From the NCBI GenBank assembly GCA_020426085.1, contig JAGQQP010000208.1, positions 1-7,194 on the forward strand: a DNA stretch of 7,194 nucleotides, given 5' to 3'. Each line of letters begins with the position of its first letter. Within the stretch, counting starts at the first letter, position 1. The position numbers and the translations under genes were made by a program. This DNA is from Planctomycetaceae bacterium. GTDB lineage: Bacteria; Planctomycetota; Planctomycetia; Planctomycetales; Planctomycetaceae. This document shows positions 1 through 5,335 of this stretch, piece after piece. The notes beneath the pieces were generated by a model. It ran no database searches and was not told the origin of the DNA. It saw only the letters and a list, made by a program, of their open reading frames with translations.

Positions 1-257
1 TAGCCCGACATGAAGGAAGCACGCGAAGGACCGCAATAAGTCGCCTGACAGTAAGCATGTGTAAATCGCGTTCCCCGAGCGGCGATGCTGTCGATATTCG
101 GTGTCTGACACACCTGATTTCCATAACAGGAAAGTGCCGTTGCCGTGAGATCATCCGAGATAATAAACAGCACATTATATGGTTTTTCAGCCGCATCAAT
201 CTGATTCGAACAGAACAGCAGGCAGCAGACCATGATCTGAAAAGCAGTTATTTTCAT
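1..257 (-). CDS. Sulfatase (family S1, iduronate-2-sulfatase-like), N-terminal part, runs off the left edge
   Basis: The reverse complement from 257 gives 85 open codons reaching the window edge. The protein starts with a Sec signal peptide: Lys2, a hydrophobic stretch at about 5-20, and a likely cut near A22/A23 before EKPYN. The mature start NVLFIISDD carries the paired Asp (35-36) that bind the catalytic metal in family S1 sulfatases. TPNID (52-56) is also typical. At 75-79, C-G-P-S-R is the C-x-P-S-R core whose Cys becomes formylglycine, the nucleophile for sulfate-ester hydrolysis. An in-frame TGA two codons upstream (261-263) makes ATG 257 the first possible start; GGGTGA just before it is a modest ribosome site. 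The order and spacing of motifs resemble iduronate-2-sulfatase-type enzymes, but the substrate cannot be read from this fragment. The product should be periplasmic or exported. It lies 100 nt downstream of the anti-sigma-like gene on the same strand. The C-terminal three-quarters are outside the window. Confidence 0.93.
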   Translation of the reverse strand, partial: MKITAFQIMVCCLLFCSNQIDAAEKPYNVLFIISDDLTATALSCYGNQVCQTPNIDSIAARGTRFTHAYCQATYCGPSRASFMSG

Positions 258-321
258 TATTCACCCGGGCAAATACAAGAAGAATTAAAGGACGCGACCA
301 GAGAAGCCAGGCCAGTTATTC

Positions 322-350
322 ATTCTATGACTCACCAGACGGGGTCACAA
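322..350 (-). promoter_or_regulatory. Candidate sigma-70-type promoter for the sulfatase gene
   Basis: On the minus strand, TTGTGA (350-345, 4/6 to consensus) and TAGAAT (327-322, 5/6) are separated by exactly 17 nt. Transcription would start near 315, giving a leader of about 58 nt before ATG 257. It sits in the short gap after the anti-sigma-like stop codon, so the sulfatase could be transcribed on its own as well as by read-through. This rests on consensus matching only. Confidence 0.4.
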
Positions 351-357
351 CTCTCAA

Positions 358-1650
358 TCAGTCATAATCCTCGGCAGGAATGACATCCACGAAGGAGACC
401 CCGACGCGTAGTTCATCGAAGTCAGTGGAATAATTACTGACGATCTTGACCCGATCAATTCTCAGGTCGGGTGCCATCAGTCGCAGGTCCACGTCTTTCA
501 GATCGGGGATCTGATTCAACGGGGGATTCAACCAGAGATCCACTTCTTCAGCACCGGGACGAAACAAGATCCGCACTACAATCAGTACAGCCTGACCTGA
601 AAGAACTTCACTGGAAGCGGTATTGATTTCGGTCCCATGCACCTGGCCAGCAGCCGCCCAGTTACCGCGGTCAGCGGACGCCAGTTTACCAATCCGCAAA
701 CTGGATTCTTCATTTCCAAAATCGACATAGGCATAACGGCCACCACCGGCATTATCATAAGACTGAGCCATAAAACTCAGCCACAGAATTTCTCCATCGG
801 CTCCAAATCCCTTTGAATCTAACAGAGCTTTGGGAACCTGCTGCAAATCCAGATGGCGCACAGCAACCGTTTCAGAACCTGCTCCCGAACGATATTGCCC
901 CCCCTTTGTCAGCAGTATGTTGCCATACTGATCTGAAAACCCGAGTTGGCCAAACAGCCGCATATCATTTTTTCCAAGGTTTACTTTCTTGGTATCGTGT
1001 ACAATCTTGGACCGATTTTTCCCCTCATCGCTCCAGGGACCAGCCCAGCCGACCCCGCCGGTCAGATCATTTATTCCCTCTGAAGCTTTTTCTCCCAGCA
1101 GATTCTCTGAGTAATTAAAGCCTTCATATAGAAATGGTTGAGCCGCGATTCGAGCCATGAGAAATGTTTTTTTGACATAGTCCGACTCGAAATTGATCGG
1201 CTCGAACGCTTTATCTTCATCGTAAGGCAACTGGAAGTCTTTGATGAACAGCACCGAGAGATTAATCGTCGAAACGATGCCAATCCCGATCAACAGAAAC
1301 CAGCGCCAGGTCAAAATCCGCTGGCCTGCTTTTACTTTCGTCTTGGGTTCACTATTGGGAGCGGTGGTATTGATCTCTATTTCTGTTTCCGCTGGCAATA
1401 CCAGTGGTTCTTTGAGCTGTTTTTCCCGCTCACGCGCCTGTGCCTGTCCAATTGAGCGAACCTGAAATCGCTCGCGCAGATAAGAATGCAGAAATACGCG
1501 ACGAAAGGCCTGGTCAGCATTTTCGCTGTCGGTCTTAATCCACTGCTCAAGCTTCCGGGCATCTTCTTCGGAAAGCTCTTCCCCATCAAGATAGGCATCG
1601 ATATTTTCGAGTGCCGTACTCTCTTTGAGTTCCGTTTTAGTTTCCGACAT
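358..1650 (-). CDS. Membrane anti-sigma-like (FecR-type) regulator with a LamG-like exported domain
   Basis: A 430-residue protein paired with the ECF sigma factor. Residues about 15-66 (ENIDAYLDGEELSEEDARK onward, ending YLRERF) form a charged helical segment like the cytoplasmic N-terminus of planctomycete FecR-type anti-sigma proteins. Residues 67-112 are a polar linker, and about 114-136 (LTWRWFLLIGIGIVSTINL) is a single membrane span. The remainder lies outside the membrane. Its features EGFNY, GGVGWAGPW, LWLSFMAQ, LRIGK, NWAAAG, VDLWLNP and FDELRVG, in that order, match the beta-sandwich LamG/concanavalin-like domain common in Planctomycetes and Verrucomicrobia surface proteins. I do not see the central FecR core or a zinc anti-sigma HxxxCxxC motif. 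The likely role is to hold the sigma factor until an outside signal is sensed; this is inferred from arrangement. Start choice: ATG 1650 has GGTGAAG just upstream (1660-1654); a GTG at 1680 would add ten residues but lacks a good ribosome site. It overlaps the sigma gene end by 14 nt, suggesting coupled translation. Confidence 0.82.
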   Translation of the reverse strand: MSETKTELKESTALENIDAYLDGEELSEEDARKLEQWIKTDSENADQAFRRVFLHSYLRERFQVRSIGQAQAREREKQLKEPLVLPAETEIEINTTAPNSEPKTKVKAGQRILTWRWFLLIGIGIVSTINLSVLFIKDFQLPYDEDKAFEPINFESDYVKKTFLMARIAAQPFLYEGFNYSENLLGEKASEGINDLTGGVGWAGPWSDEGKNRSKIVHDTKKVNLGKNDMRLFGQLGFSDQYGNILLTKGGQYRSGAGSETVAVRHLDLQQVPKALLDSKGFGADGEILWLSFMAQSYDNAGGGRYAYVDFGNEESSLRIGKLASADRGNWAAAGQVHGTEINTASSEVLSGQAVLIVVRILFRPGAEEVDLWLNPPLNQIPDLKDVDLRLMAPDLRIDRVKIVSNYSTDFDELRVGVSFVDVIPAEDYD

Positions 1651-2209
1651 TCGCTTCACCGGCAGCTCGCTTTTGAACACAGTCCATCAATGTGGTCCGA
1701 ATCCGGGATAACGTCACTCGCACCGATCCCATCGAAGTTCCCAGTTCATCTGCAATCTGCTTTGGTTTTAAATCATCAGCATAACGTAAACCAAGTAATC
1801 GCCGCGAACGTTCTGTTAACTGATCCAGGCAATACTCCAGTAAATCACGTTCTTCTGTCATCAACTGCTGAACTCGAGAGCAGGCATCTGCTAAAGCATC
1901 CATCGCTTCGCCCATGAACAAAACCCGGTCACGTCGCTTACCACGATAAAAATCGGCAATTTTAATTTTGGCGATCCATAGCGCCCAAGGCAGGAATGGT
2001 CGCTTGTTATCATACTCGTCATAACGGATCGCGATCTCTGCTGCGACTTCCTGTAGCAGATCCTCCGCATCACTGAATTGGGGAGTCGAAGCTACTACAA
2101 ATGCCATCAGAGAGGGTTGAACTTTCACCCAGTTACGCGCGAGTTCAGCGCGACTTCGGGCAGACTCGGTTTGCAATGCTCTTGTTTGTGTCGCATCCAT
2201 CGGGCACAT
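1637..2209 (-). CDS. ECF RNA polymerase sigma factor, Rhodopirellula/Verrucomicrobium family
   Basis: A sigma-70 family factor of about 190 residues that would direct RNA polymerase to a specific promoter set. Numbered from ATG 2209, region 2 spans about 25-95: SDAEDLLQEVA is the region 2.2 core contact, and WALWIAKIKIADFYRGKRR covers regions 2.3-2.4 for -10 recognition and melting. Region 4 spans about 125-180: LTERSRRLLGLRYADD, then the helix-turn-helix KPKQIADELGTSMGSVRVTLSRIR that reads the -35 element. The wording and length fit the planctomycete/verrucomicrobial ECF family (TIGR02989 type). There is no C-terminal extension. Start choice: a TTG at 2224 is possible; ATG 2209 has a purine-rich GAAGAAAAGA before it, and ATG 2200 is a third option. 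I favour 2209 without strong proof. The 3' end overlaps the membrane anti-sigma-like gene, the usual layout for a sigma factor and its controller. Target promoters are unknown. Confidence 0.93.
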   Translation of the reverse strand: MCPMDATQTRALQTESARSRAELARNWVKVQPSLMAFVVASTPQFSDAEDLLQEVAAEIAIRYDEYDNKRPFLPWALWIAKIKIADFYRGKRRDRVLFMGEAMDALADACSRVQQLMTEERDLLEYCLDQLTERSRRLLGLRYADDLKPKQIADELGTSMGSVRVTLSRIRTTLMDCVQKRAAGEANVGN

Positions 2210-2296
2210 ACATCTTTTCTTCAACAGTTAGTTAAGTTTAATGTTAATGTCACCAGATGTAACAGAGTAGAAGCAGTATTCTGGCTTGAGAGCAAA

Positions 2297-2325
2297 ACTG
2301 TAATCTGGGCATTCACCAATAGCAA
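2297..2325 (-). promoter_or_regulatory. Weak candidate promoter for the sigma/anti-sigma pair
   Basis: On the minus strand, TTGCTA (2325-2320) and TACAGT (2302-2297) are 17 nt apart, each matching 4 of 6 consensus bases. The -35 edge touches the palindrome at 2323-2337. It lies about 90-115 bp upstream of the sigma start. In such an AT-rich stretch, chance matches of this quality are common. Confidence 0.22.
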
Positions 2326-2337
2326 TATTTTATATTG
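2323..2337. repeat. Perfect inverted repeat CAATAT-TTT-ATATTG
   Basis: Two exact 6-bp arms around a 3-nt centre, about 115 bp upstream of the sigma-factor start, touching a weak -35 candidate. It is too AT-rich to act as a terminator; an operator for a dimeric regulator is the simplest functional reading. Low-complexity AT sequence can produce such palindromes by chance. Confidence 0.4.
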
Positions 2338-2366
2338 TAGTAGAATGTATTAAGATTAAATGAAGA

Positions 2367-2395
2367 TACTGGAAGAACTTGAAATCATTCCAGTA
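2367..2395. repeat. 8-bp inverted repeat TACTGGAA ... TTCCAGTA
   Basis: Perfect 8-bp arms at 2367-2374 and 2388-2395 with a 13-nt spacer. It is not followed by a T-run on either strand, so it does not resemble an intrinsic terminator. A 29-bp two-half-site arrangement fits a regulator-binding site in the divergent promoter region. Confidence 0.5.
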
Positions 2396-2684
2396 AAAAT
2401 CTGAAGTTAGCACAATTCTCACTTTTTTAGAAAATTGTTGTTAACGTTTTGCCCCCTTCCGCGATATACAATAGAAGGCAGAATCCCCCCTGATTCAATC
2501 TAGTACATGCAGCCAGAATTATCGGTTTAAATCCTTCAGGATGAATCAATCCAGAAGCTGATCACCAGGTGCCTTGAAAGAGACTCAGTATTTTATTTCA
2601 GTACTGTTACTACGTATTCGTACTATTTAAAATCCTGGCAGTTGAGAACTCTGAACAATTCTTCTCTCACTCATCCAAACGTAA

Positions 2685-2699
2685 AAAAATCTGATTTTT
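2685..2699. repeat. Palindrome AAAAATC-T-GATTTTT
   Basis: Exact 7-bp arms around a single T, framed by CG dinucleotides on both sides (2680-2701). It lies about 30 bp upstream of the candidate -35 box of the DUF1501 promoter, a place where activators often bind. The A/T tracts make chance occurrence plausible. Confidence 0.4.
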
Positions 2700-2729
2700 C
2701 GTCTCATTCTCCCGACGGCAGAATCGCGC

Positions 2730-2759
2730 TTGAGTTGAACCCATACTTTCTGGTATAAA
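2730..2759 (+). promoter_or_regulatory. Candidate extended -10 promoter for the DUF1501 gene
   Basis: TTGAGT (2730-2735) and TATAAA (2754-2759, 5/6) are 18 nt apart, and a TGG just before the -10 (2751-2753) forms the extended -10 TGnTATAAA. Transcription would begin near 2766, giving a leader of about 89 nt that includes the hairpin at 2790-2831. Confidence 0.5.
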
Positions 2760-2789
2760 CATACGCTGATCTGTATGCCTTCCAGACTC

Positions 2790-2831
2790 CTCATTTTTCG
2801 AGAGCTGATTACCGGCTCTCATCAAAATGAG
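2790..2831 (+). promoter_or_regulatory. Interrupted leader hairpin upstream of the DUF1501 gene
   Basis: CTCATTTT (2790-2797) pairs exactly with AAAATGAG (2824-2831). Inside it, GAGAGC (2800-2805) pairs exactly with GCTCTC (2815-2820). A 2/3-nt internal loop separates the stems and the terminal loop is 9 nt. The structure ends 12 nt before the ribosome-binding AGGGGGA. No T-run follows, so it is not an intrinsic terminator; mRNA stability or translation control is more likely. It matches no riboswitch that I recognise. Confidence 0.55.
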
Positions 2832-2843
2832 TTCGTATAAAAC

Positions 2844-2850
2844 AGGGGGA
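2844..2850 (+). promoter_or_regulatory. Strong ribosome binding site of the DUF1501 gene
   Basis: AGGGGGA lies 4 nt before ATG 2855. It fixes the start and puts the twin-arginine motif at residues 15-20. Confidence 0.75.
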
Positions 2851-2854
2851 ATCG

Positions 2855-4264
2855 ATGCTGTCGTTCTTCAGTGCTCAGAATCAGCACCACTCCAGCTCAC
2901 GACGCCAGTTCCTGCAGATGGGAACGCTCGGTCTCGCCGGACTGACTCTGGCCGACCTTCTACGCGCTGAAGCTAATTCAGGGATCCTCAATTCTTCTAA
3001 ATCCATCATCAATGTGCATCTGGATGGCGGTCCGCCCCATATGGACATGATTGATCTGAAACCGGAAGCCCCGGCTGAAATCCGCGGTGAATTCCTGCCG
3101 GTCTCTACAAATGTCACCGGAATTCAACTTTGTGAACTCCTGCCTCGTATGGCAGCCCAGGCAGATCGGTTTGCCTTTATCAGATCACTGGTCGGTTCCG
3201 CAGGCGCTCATGACGCTTTCCAATGCCAGTCCGGATTTCTCAAAAAAGACCTGAGCTCAACAGGTGGACGCCCGGCCCTGGGTTCTGTCGTATCGAAATT
3301 GAAAGGCTCACCGGAAGATCGTACTCCCCTATTTGTCGATCTGATGCAGGGACGCGGCCTGGTTCGAAACAGTGCCCGACCTGGATTCCTGGGTCCTTCC
3401 TTTCAGCCGTTTCGACCTGATCTCTCGGACCTGTTTGAACGCCAGCTAGAAAAAGGAATGCAAAATGAACTCAAACGGCTGGGTACAGACCATCAGGTCA
3501 GCCTGAAACTGAACCCCACCCTCAGCCTGCAACGACTGGAAAACCGAACGACACTGCGCGCCGAACTGGATACGATTCGCAGCAGGGTCGATGCCAGCGG
3601 GATGATGGATGCCATGGACCGCTTTTCACAACAGGCCGTCAGTATTCTGACATCAGGCCGCCTGGCAGATGCGCTGGACCTGACGCTGGAAGATCCTGAG
3701 ACCCTGGCTCGCTATACACCGGCAAACCATTCCGAAACACCGCGTTTCTATACCAGTGAAGGCCCGCAGGCCATCAAAAAGTTTCTGCTGGCACGACGAC
3801 TGGTGGAAGCGGGAGTCCGCTGCGTCAGCCTTTCCATCAGCGACTTTGATACTCATTCCAGCAATTTCGATCGACTGCGCCAGTTACTCCCGATTGTTGA
3901 TCATGGCCTGACAGCTCTGATCTCCGATCTGGAAGAACGAGGAATGCTGGACGATGTCACGATCGTTGCCTGGGGTGAATTTGGACGAACCCCTCGCGTG
4001 AACTCCAAAAAAGGAGGCCGCGATCACTGGCCTCGCGTGAGTCCCGCCATTCTTGCCGGCGGAGGGATGCGTACCGGACAGATCATCGGTGCGACCGATC
4101 GCACAGCCAGCGCCGTCAAAGAACGCCCCGTGCATTATAAAGATGTCTTTGCCACACTCTATCACAACCTGGGAATCGATCCACATACAGTCACGATCGA
4201 AGATCCCCACGGCCGCCCGCAATACCTGCTTGACGCCGGCACTCGCATCACAGAACTCGTCTGA
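2855..4264 (+). CDS. DUF1501 family protein, Tat-exported (alkaline phosphatase superfamily fold)
   Basis: A 469-residue protein, full length for the DUF1501 (PF07394) family. The N-terminus has a twin-arginine signal: SRRQFLQMG at 15-23, a hydrophobic segment GLAGLTLADLL, and a likely cut after RAEA near 40. Export would be in the folded state, perhaps with bound metal. Family signatures follow in order: INVHLDGGPPHMDMIDLKP (about 52-70), APAEIRGEF (72-80), GIQLCELLPRMA (89-100), FAFIRSL (106-112), SISDFDTHSSNFD (327-339), VAWGEFGRTPRVN (371-383), GGRDHWP (387-393), AGGGMRTGQIIG (401-412) and HGRPQYLLDAG (452-462). DUF1501 belongs to the alkaline phosphatase/sulfatase superfamily; the conserved Asp and His residues could bind metal, but the reaction is not established. 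In planctomycetes it often follows a DUF1549/DUF1553 cytochrome gene; here it follows a long intergenic region instead. The DUF1080 gene lies 138 nt downstream on the same strand. Confidence 0.94.
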   Translation: MLSFFSAQNQHHSSSRRQFLQMGTLGLAGLTLADLLRAEANSGILNSSKSIINVHLDGGPPHMDMIDLKPEAPAEIRGEFLPVSTNVTGIQLCELLPRMAAQADRFAFIRSLVGSAGAHDAFQCQSGFLKKDLSSTGGRPALGSVVSKLKGSPEDRTPLFVDLMQGRGLVRNSARPGFLGPSFQPFRPDLSDLFERQLEKGMQNELKRLGTDHQVSLKLNPTLSLQRLENRTTLRAELDTIRSRVDASGMMDAMDRFSQQAVSILTSGRLADALDLTLEDPETLARYTPANHSETPRFYTSEGPQAIKKFLLARRLVEAGVRCVSLSISDFDTHSSNFDRLRQLLPIVDHGLTALISDLEERGMLDDVTIVAWGEFGRTPRVNSKKGGRDHWPRVSPAILAGGGMRTGQIIGATDRTASAVKERPVHYKDVFATLYHNLGIDPHTVTIEDPHGRPQYLLDAGTRITELV

Positions 4265-4306
4265 TCTGCATTCGTCATGAATACGACGACTACTTGTCTC
4301 CCCCGA

Positions 4307-4335
4307 TTGCGACAGGTATGATCGATACTTCTAAA
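4307..4335 (+). promoter_or_regulatory. Weak candidate promoter for the DUF1080 gene
   Basis: TTGCGA (4307-4312) and TCTAAA (4330-4335) are 17 nt apart, each 4/6 to consensus, in the 138-nt gap after the DUF1501 gene. It would allow separate expression of DUF1080, but read-through from the upstream gene is equally possible. Confidence 0.22.
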
Positions 4336-4336
4336 A

Positions 4337-4351
4337 GGGAGTACTACTCCC
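4337..4351 (+). repeat. Small GC-rich hairpin GGGAGT-ACT-ACTCCC
   Basis: A perfect 6-bp stem with a 3-nt loop lies between the DUF1501 and DUF1080 genes. It is preceded by AAAA but followed by GTCGCAG rather than a T-run, so it is a poor intrinsic terminator. It could act as an intercistronic mRNA-stability or processing element. Confidence 0.4.
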
Positions 4352-4387
4352 GTCGCAGCCGCATCACTGAAACAACCGCTTTCTGAC

Positions 4388-4394
4388 AGGAGAG
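4388..4394 (+). promoter_or_regulatory. Ribosome binding site of the DUF1080 gene
   Basis: AGGAGAG lies 8 nt before ATG 4403. It supports that start and keeps the signal peptide intact. Confidence 0.75.
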
Positions 4395-4402
4395 ATTCAA
4401 CG

Positions 4403-5125
4403 ATGAAACAGTTACCCGTAATCGGAATGGTTCTATTCGTTCTCAGCACTGCTTGCGCAGTACAAGCCGCTGACCTGCCTCAGTACAAACCACTCTTTAA
4501 CGGTAAAGATCTGACCGGCTGGGTAAATGTCAATACGGACAAAGACACCTGGTACGTGAAAGATGGCATGCTGGTCTGCACGGGACACCCCATCGGCGTC
4601 ATGCGCACCGATAGGCAGTACGAAAATTTTCTGTTGCACATTGAGTGGCGTCATATGGAAGCAGGCGGCAATTCCGGAGTTTTCGCGTGGAGTGAAGGAA
4701 CTGTTCCGGAAGGCAGACGACTCCCCAAAGGGATGGAAATTCAGATGCTGGAACTCGATTGGGTGAATCAGCATAAAATGAAAGACGGCAGCCTGCCTCC
4801 TATCGCGTATGTGCATGGTGAACTGTTCGGTGCCAATGGCCTCATCACCACACCCGATAACCCCCGAGGCACAAGGAGCAAATCAATCGAGAACCGCTGC
4901 AAAGGCAAAGGGGAATGGAACGTCTATGATGTGGTCTGCGTGGATGGTGTGGTTAAACTTTCCGTGAACGGTAAATTTGTCAACGGAGTCCGTAACGCAT
5001 CGATCAAGAAAGGCTATCTCTGTCTGGAATCAGAGGGAGCCGAAATCCAGTTCCGCAATATCCAGATTATGGAACTCCCGTCTGGCATCACAACTCAGGA
5101 GCAAACTGCTCCCCTGCTGAAATGA
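4403..5125 (+). CDS. DUF1080 (3-keto-disaccharide hydrolase-type) secreted protein
   Basis: A 240-residue single-domain protein of the DUF1080 family (PF06439), which adopts a concanavalin/LamG-like beta-sandwich; some members hydrolyse 3-keto-glycosides. Residues 1-22 are a Sec signal peptide: Lys2, a hydrophobic core [14 protein letters not shown], and a cut after VQA. Family signatures appear in order: [13 protein letters not shown] (28-40), W50[20 protein letters not shown] (75-83), GGNSGVF (88-94), GMEIQMLE (110-117), [10 protein letters not shown] (170-179), VNGKFVNG (188-195) and [17 protein letters not shown] (204-220). The protein ends shortly after the domain. It probably acts in the periplasm on a carbohydrate. 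Which 3-keto sugar, if any, is unknown, and many family members have no tested activity. C18 in STAC does not sit in a convincing lipobox, so a lipoprotein is unlikely. It follows DUF1501 on the same strand. Confidence 0.94.
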   Translation: MKQLPVIGMVLFVLSTACAVQAADLPQYKPLFNGKDLTGWVNVNTDKDTWYVKDGMLVCTGHPIGVMRTDRQYENFLLHIEWRHMEAGGNSGVFAWSEGTVPEGRRLPKGMEIQMLELDWVNQHKMKDGSLPPIAYVHGELFGANGLITTPDNPRGTRSKSIENRCKGKGEWNVYDVVCVDGVVKLSVNGKFVNGVRNASIKKGYLCLESEGAEIQFRNIQIMELPSGITTQEQTAPLLK

Positions 5126-5209
5126 TCTCGGATCAGACGATCATCGGTTTCAAAGAGACTTCCTTAACTAACCTCAGTTATTCAAAGGAGTTGTGATCCA
5201 CGCAGATTC

Positions 5210-5238
5210 TTGACGGCTGCCCCGAAGTCCCGTATAAT
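5210..5238 (+). promoter_or_regulatory. Near-consensus sigma-70 promoter for the cytochrome c/PA14/DUF1592 gene
   Basis: TTGACG (5210-5215, 5/6) and TATAAT (5233-5238, 6/6) are separated by the optimal 17 nt. The predicted transcription start is about 5245. This is the best promoter in the window and implies that the housekeeping sigma factor, not the neighbouring ECF factor, can drive the downstream gene. Confidence 0.78.
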
Positions 5239-5258
5239 AGAGACACGCAGGTCCGCAA

Positions 5259-5271
5259 ACAGTGGAACTGT
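5259..5271 (+). repeat. Leader hairpin ACAGT-GGA-ACTGT
   Basis: A perfect 5-bp stem with a 3-nt loop about 15 nt after the predicted transcription start. It is short and lacks a T-run; a 5'-end mRNA stabiliser is possible, but chance is not excluded. Confidence 0.35.
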
Positions 5272-5335
5272 CAGCGTAAGTGCTCTAAACGAGTTCGTAC
5301 GTTACTTGCCCTCCTTACATTCCCTGCCTGAGACG

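Larger units (their letters stand above)
2210..2854. other. Long AT-rich divergent intergenic region
   Basis: About 645 bp between the divergent sigma-factor gene (minus) and the DUF1501 gene (plus). It is visibly richer in A+T than the flanking genes and has no open frame with recognisable protein features. It holds inverted repeats at 2323-2337, 2367-2395 and 2685-2699, weaker ones such as TGATTCA/TGAATCA (2491-2497/2542-2548) and ATCCT/AGGAT (2531-2542), and candidate promoters in both directions. The leader hairpin of the DUF1501 gene lies at 2790-2831. The stretch 2400-2680 shows nothing I can assign confidently. The length leaves room for complex regulation or a small RNA, but neither is demonstrated. 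Confidence 0.7.
5126..5335 (+). other. Intergenic region and leader between the DUF1080 and cytochrome c genes
   Basis: A 210-bp gap. It contains small stems TGATC-TCG-GATCA (5123-5135, spanning the DUF1080 stop codon) and TAACT/AGTTA (5165-5180). Neither is followed by a T-run, so no intrinsic terminator is supported. The promoter at 5210-5238 would give a leader of about 90 nt, starting near 5245 and carrying the hairpin at 5259-5271. Confidence 0.6.

Noticed and set aside
57..383. Open frame of 108 codons on the plus strand
   Set aside because: It is antisense to the sulfatase start and its promoter region; its translation has no domain signatures, whereas the opposite strand shows clear sulfatase motifs.
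1486..1917. Open frame of 143 codons on the plus strand across the sigma/anti-sigma junction
   Set aside because: It is a shadow of two well-supported minus-strand genes and has no recognisable protein features or ribosome site.
2078..2353. Plus-strand open frame entering the AT-rich intergenic region
   Set aside because: Most of it is antisense to the sigma gene, and the remainder is low-complexity sequence without a plausible protein.
2400..2680. Small RNA or tRNA in the intergenic region
   Set aside because: No cloverleaf, no terminator-like hairpin with a T-run and no clear promoter pair were found; the short repeats alone do not justify an RNA call.
4337..4351. Hairpin after the DUF1501 gene as an intrinsic terminator
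   Set aside because: The stem is good but no T-run follows, so termination is not supported; it is kept only as a hairpin.
4430..4470. Lipoprotein signal in the DUF1080 protein (STAC)
   Set aside because: The residues before the Cys do not fit a lipobox, while VQA-AD a few residues later is a good signal peptidase I site.
5123..5188. Stems after the DUF1080 stop codon as terminators
   Set aside because: The stems are only 5 bp and are not followed by T-runs on the plus strand.
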